Below, in pieces: positions 63,920 through 64,000 of a stretch of DNA of 64,000 bases; position 1 is the first letter of the stretch, and each line of letters opens with the position of its first letter. A model generated the notes under the pieces. That model did not search any database, was not told the origin of the DNA, and saw only the letters and a list, made by a program, of their open reading frames with translations. This DNA is from Chelonoidis abingdonii (lineage: Eukaryota; Chordata; Testudines; Testudinidae), in NCBI RefSeq assembly GCF_003597395.2, contig NC_133778.1, positions 11,580,546 through 11,644,545 of the forward strand. Reading direction: 5' to 3'. Position numbers and translations under genes: made by a program.

Positions 63920-64000
63920 TACTGCAGGGGTAAATTGAAGAGACGGGGAAGTGCTGTCTTACTCACAACCCCGCCACTCCCATGTGAACACATTTTTCTC

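Larger units (their letters stand above)
41737..64000 (-). other. SPAG16: Putative last intron of SPAG16 (partial)
   Basis: From the acceptor at 41737 to the window edge no WD40-coding exon was recognised on the minus strand, so this is read as the last intron. The parts not listed as repeats (mainly 43.9-46.0, 47.9-52.7, 55.8-56.2 and 60.0-61.9 kb) show no bounded feature. The region 47.9-49.9 kb is notably free of recognised transposons. Confidence 0.55.

Overview
The window is vertebrate nuclear DNA. It is low in gene content, intron-rich and packed with sauropsid transposons. The repeats (CR1 LINEs, a tRNA-derived SINE with a CR1-like tail, many hAT MITEs, a DIRS retrotransposon, foldback retroposons) fit a cryptodiran turtle; this is inference from repeat types recalled from turtle genomes, and the species cannot be told. 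There are no bacterial operons, CRISPR arrays or phage, and no convincing rRNA or stand-alone tRNA gene.

Two protein-coding genes are supported, both on the minus strand. (1) VWC2L (Brorin-like, a secreted von Willebrand factor C domain protein). A CpG island (about 40.4-41.2 kb) marks its promoter. A noncoding first exon ends in a strong donor at 40320. The first coding exon is 37623-38012 (exon 37623-38089) and encodes the signal peptide and first VWFC domain. The second coding exon is 4810-4939. The last coding exon must lie to the left of base 1. The intron between the two coding exons is about 32.7 kb and holds most of the transposons. (2) SPAG16 (PF20, an axonemal WD40 protein). Only its last coding exon is here (41561-41736), with a likely poly(A) signal at 41409-41414. 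The rest of the window to 64000 is presumably its last intron. SPAG16 therefore ends only a few hundred bases before the VWC2L promoter island, head to tail, matching the SPAG16-VWC2L gene order known in other vertebrates.

Layout: 1-4.8 kb, VWC2L intron with a minisatellite, a CR1 and a MIR-like SINE; 4.9-37.6 kb, the large intron, with a 1.05-kb solo LTR (12.2-13.3 kb), a decayed DIRS element (16.8-22.4 kb) carrying a 311-bp near-perfect inverted repeat, a three-layer nest (23.0-25.2 kb: hAT, then LTR-like, then CR1), and another LTR carrying two hATs (32.6-34.5 kb); 38.1-40.3 kb, 5'UTR intron; 40.4-41.2 kb, CpG island; 41.6 kb, SPAG16 terminal exon; 41.7-64 kb, putative SPAG16 intron with hATs, a solo LTR (46.5-47.2 kb), a 785-bp hAT, a foldback retroposon (55.4 kb) and a 1-kb Tigger-like element (62.9-63.9 kb).

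The most useful results are exact transposon boundaries: seven elements have exact or near-exact 8-bp duplications, two solo LTRs have perfect 5-bp duplications, and two foldback elements have 11-12-bp duplications. No new protein system is visible. The least explained structures are the DIRS-associated palindrome, the foldback retroposon family, and the dispersed short palindromes built around a CATTGAAGTCAATG-like core.
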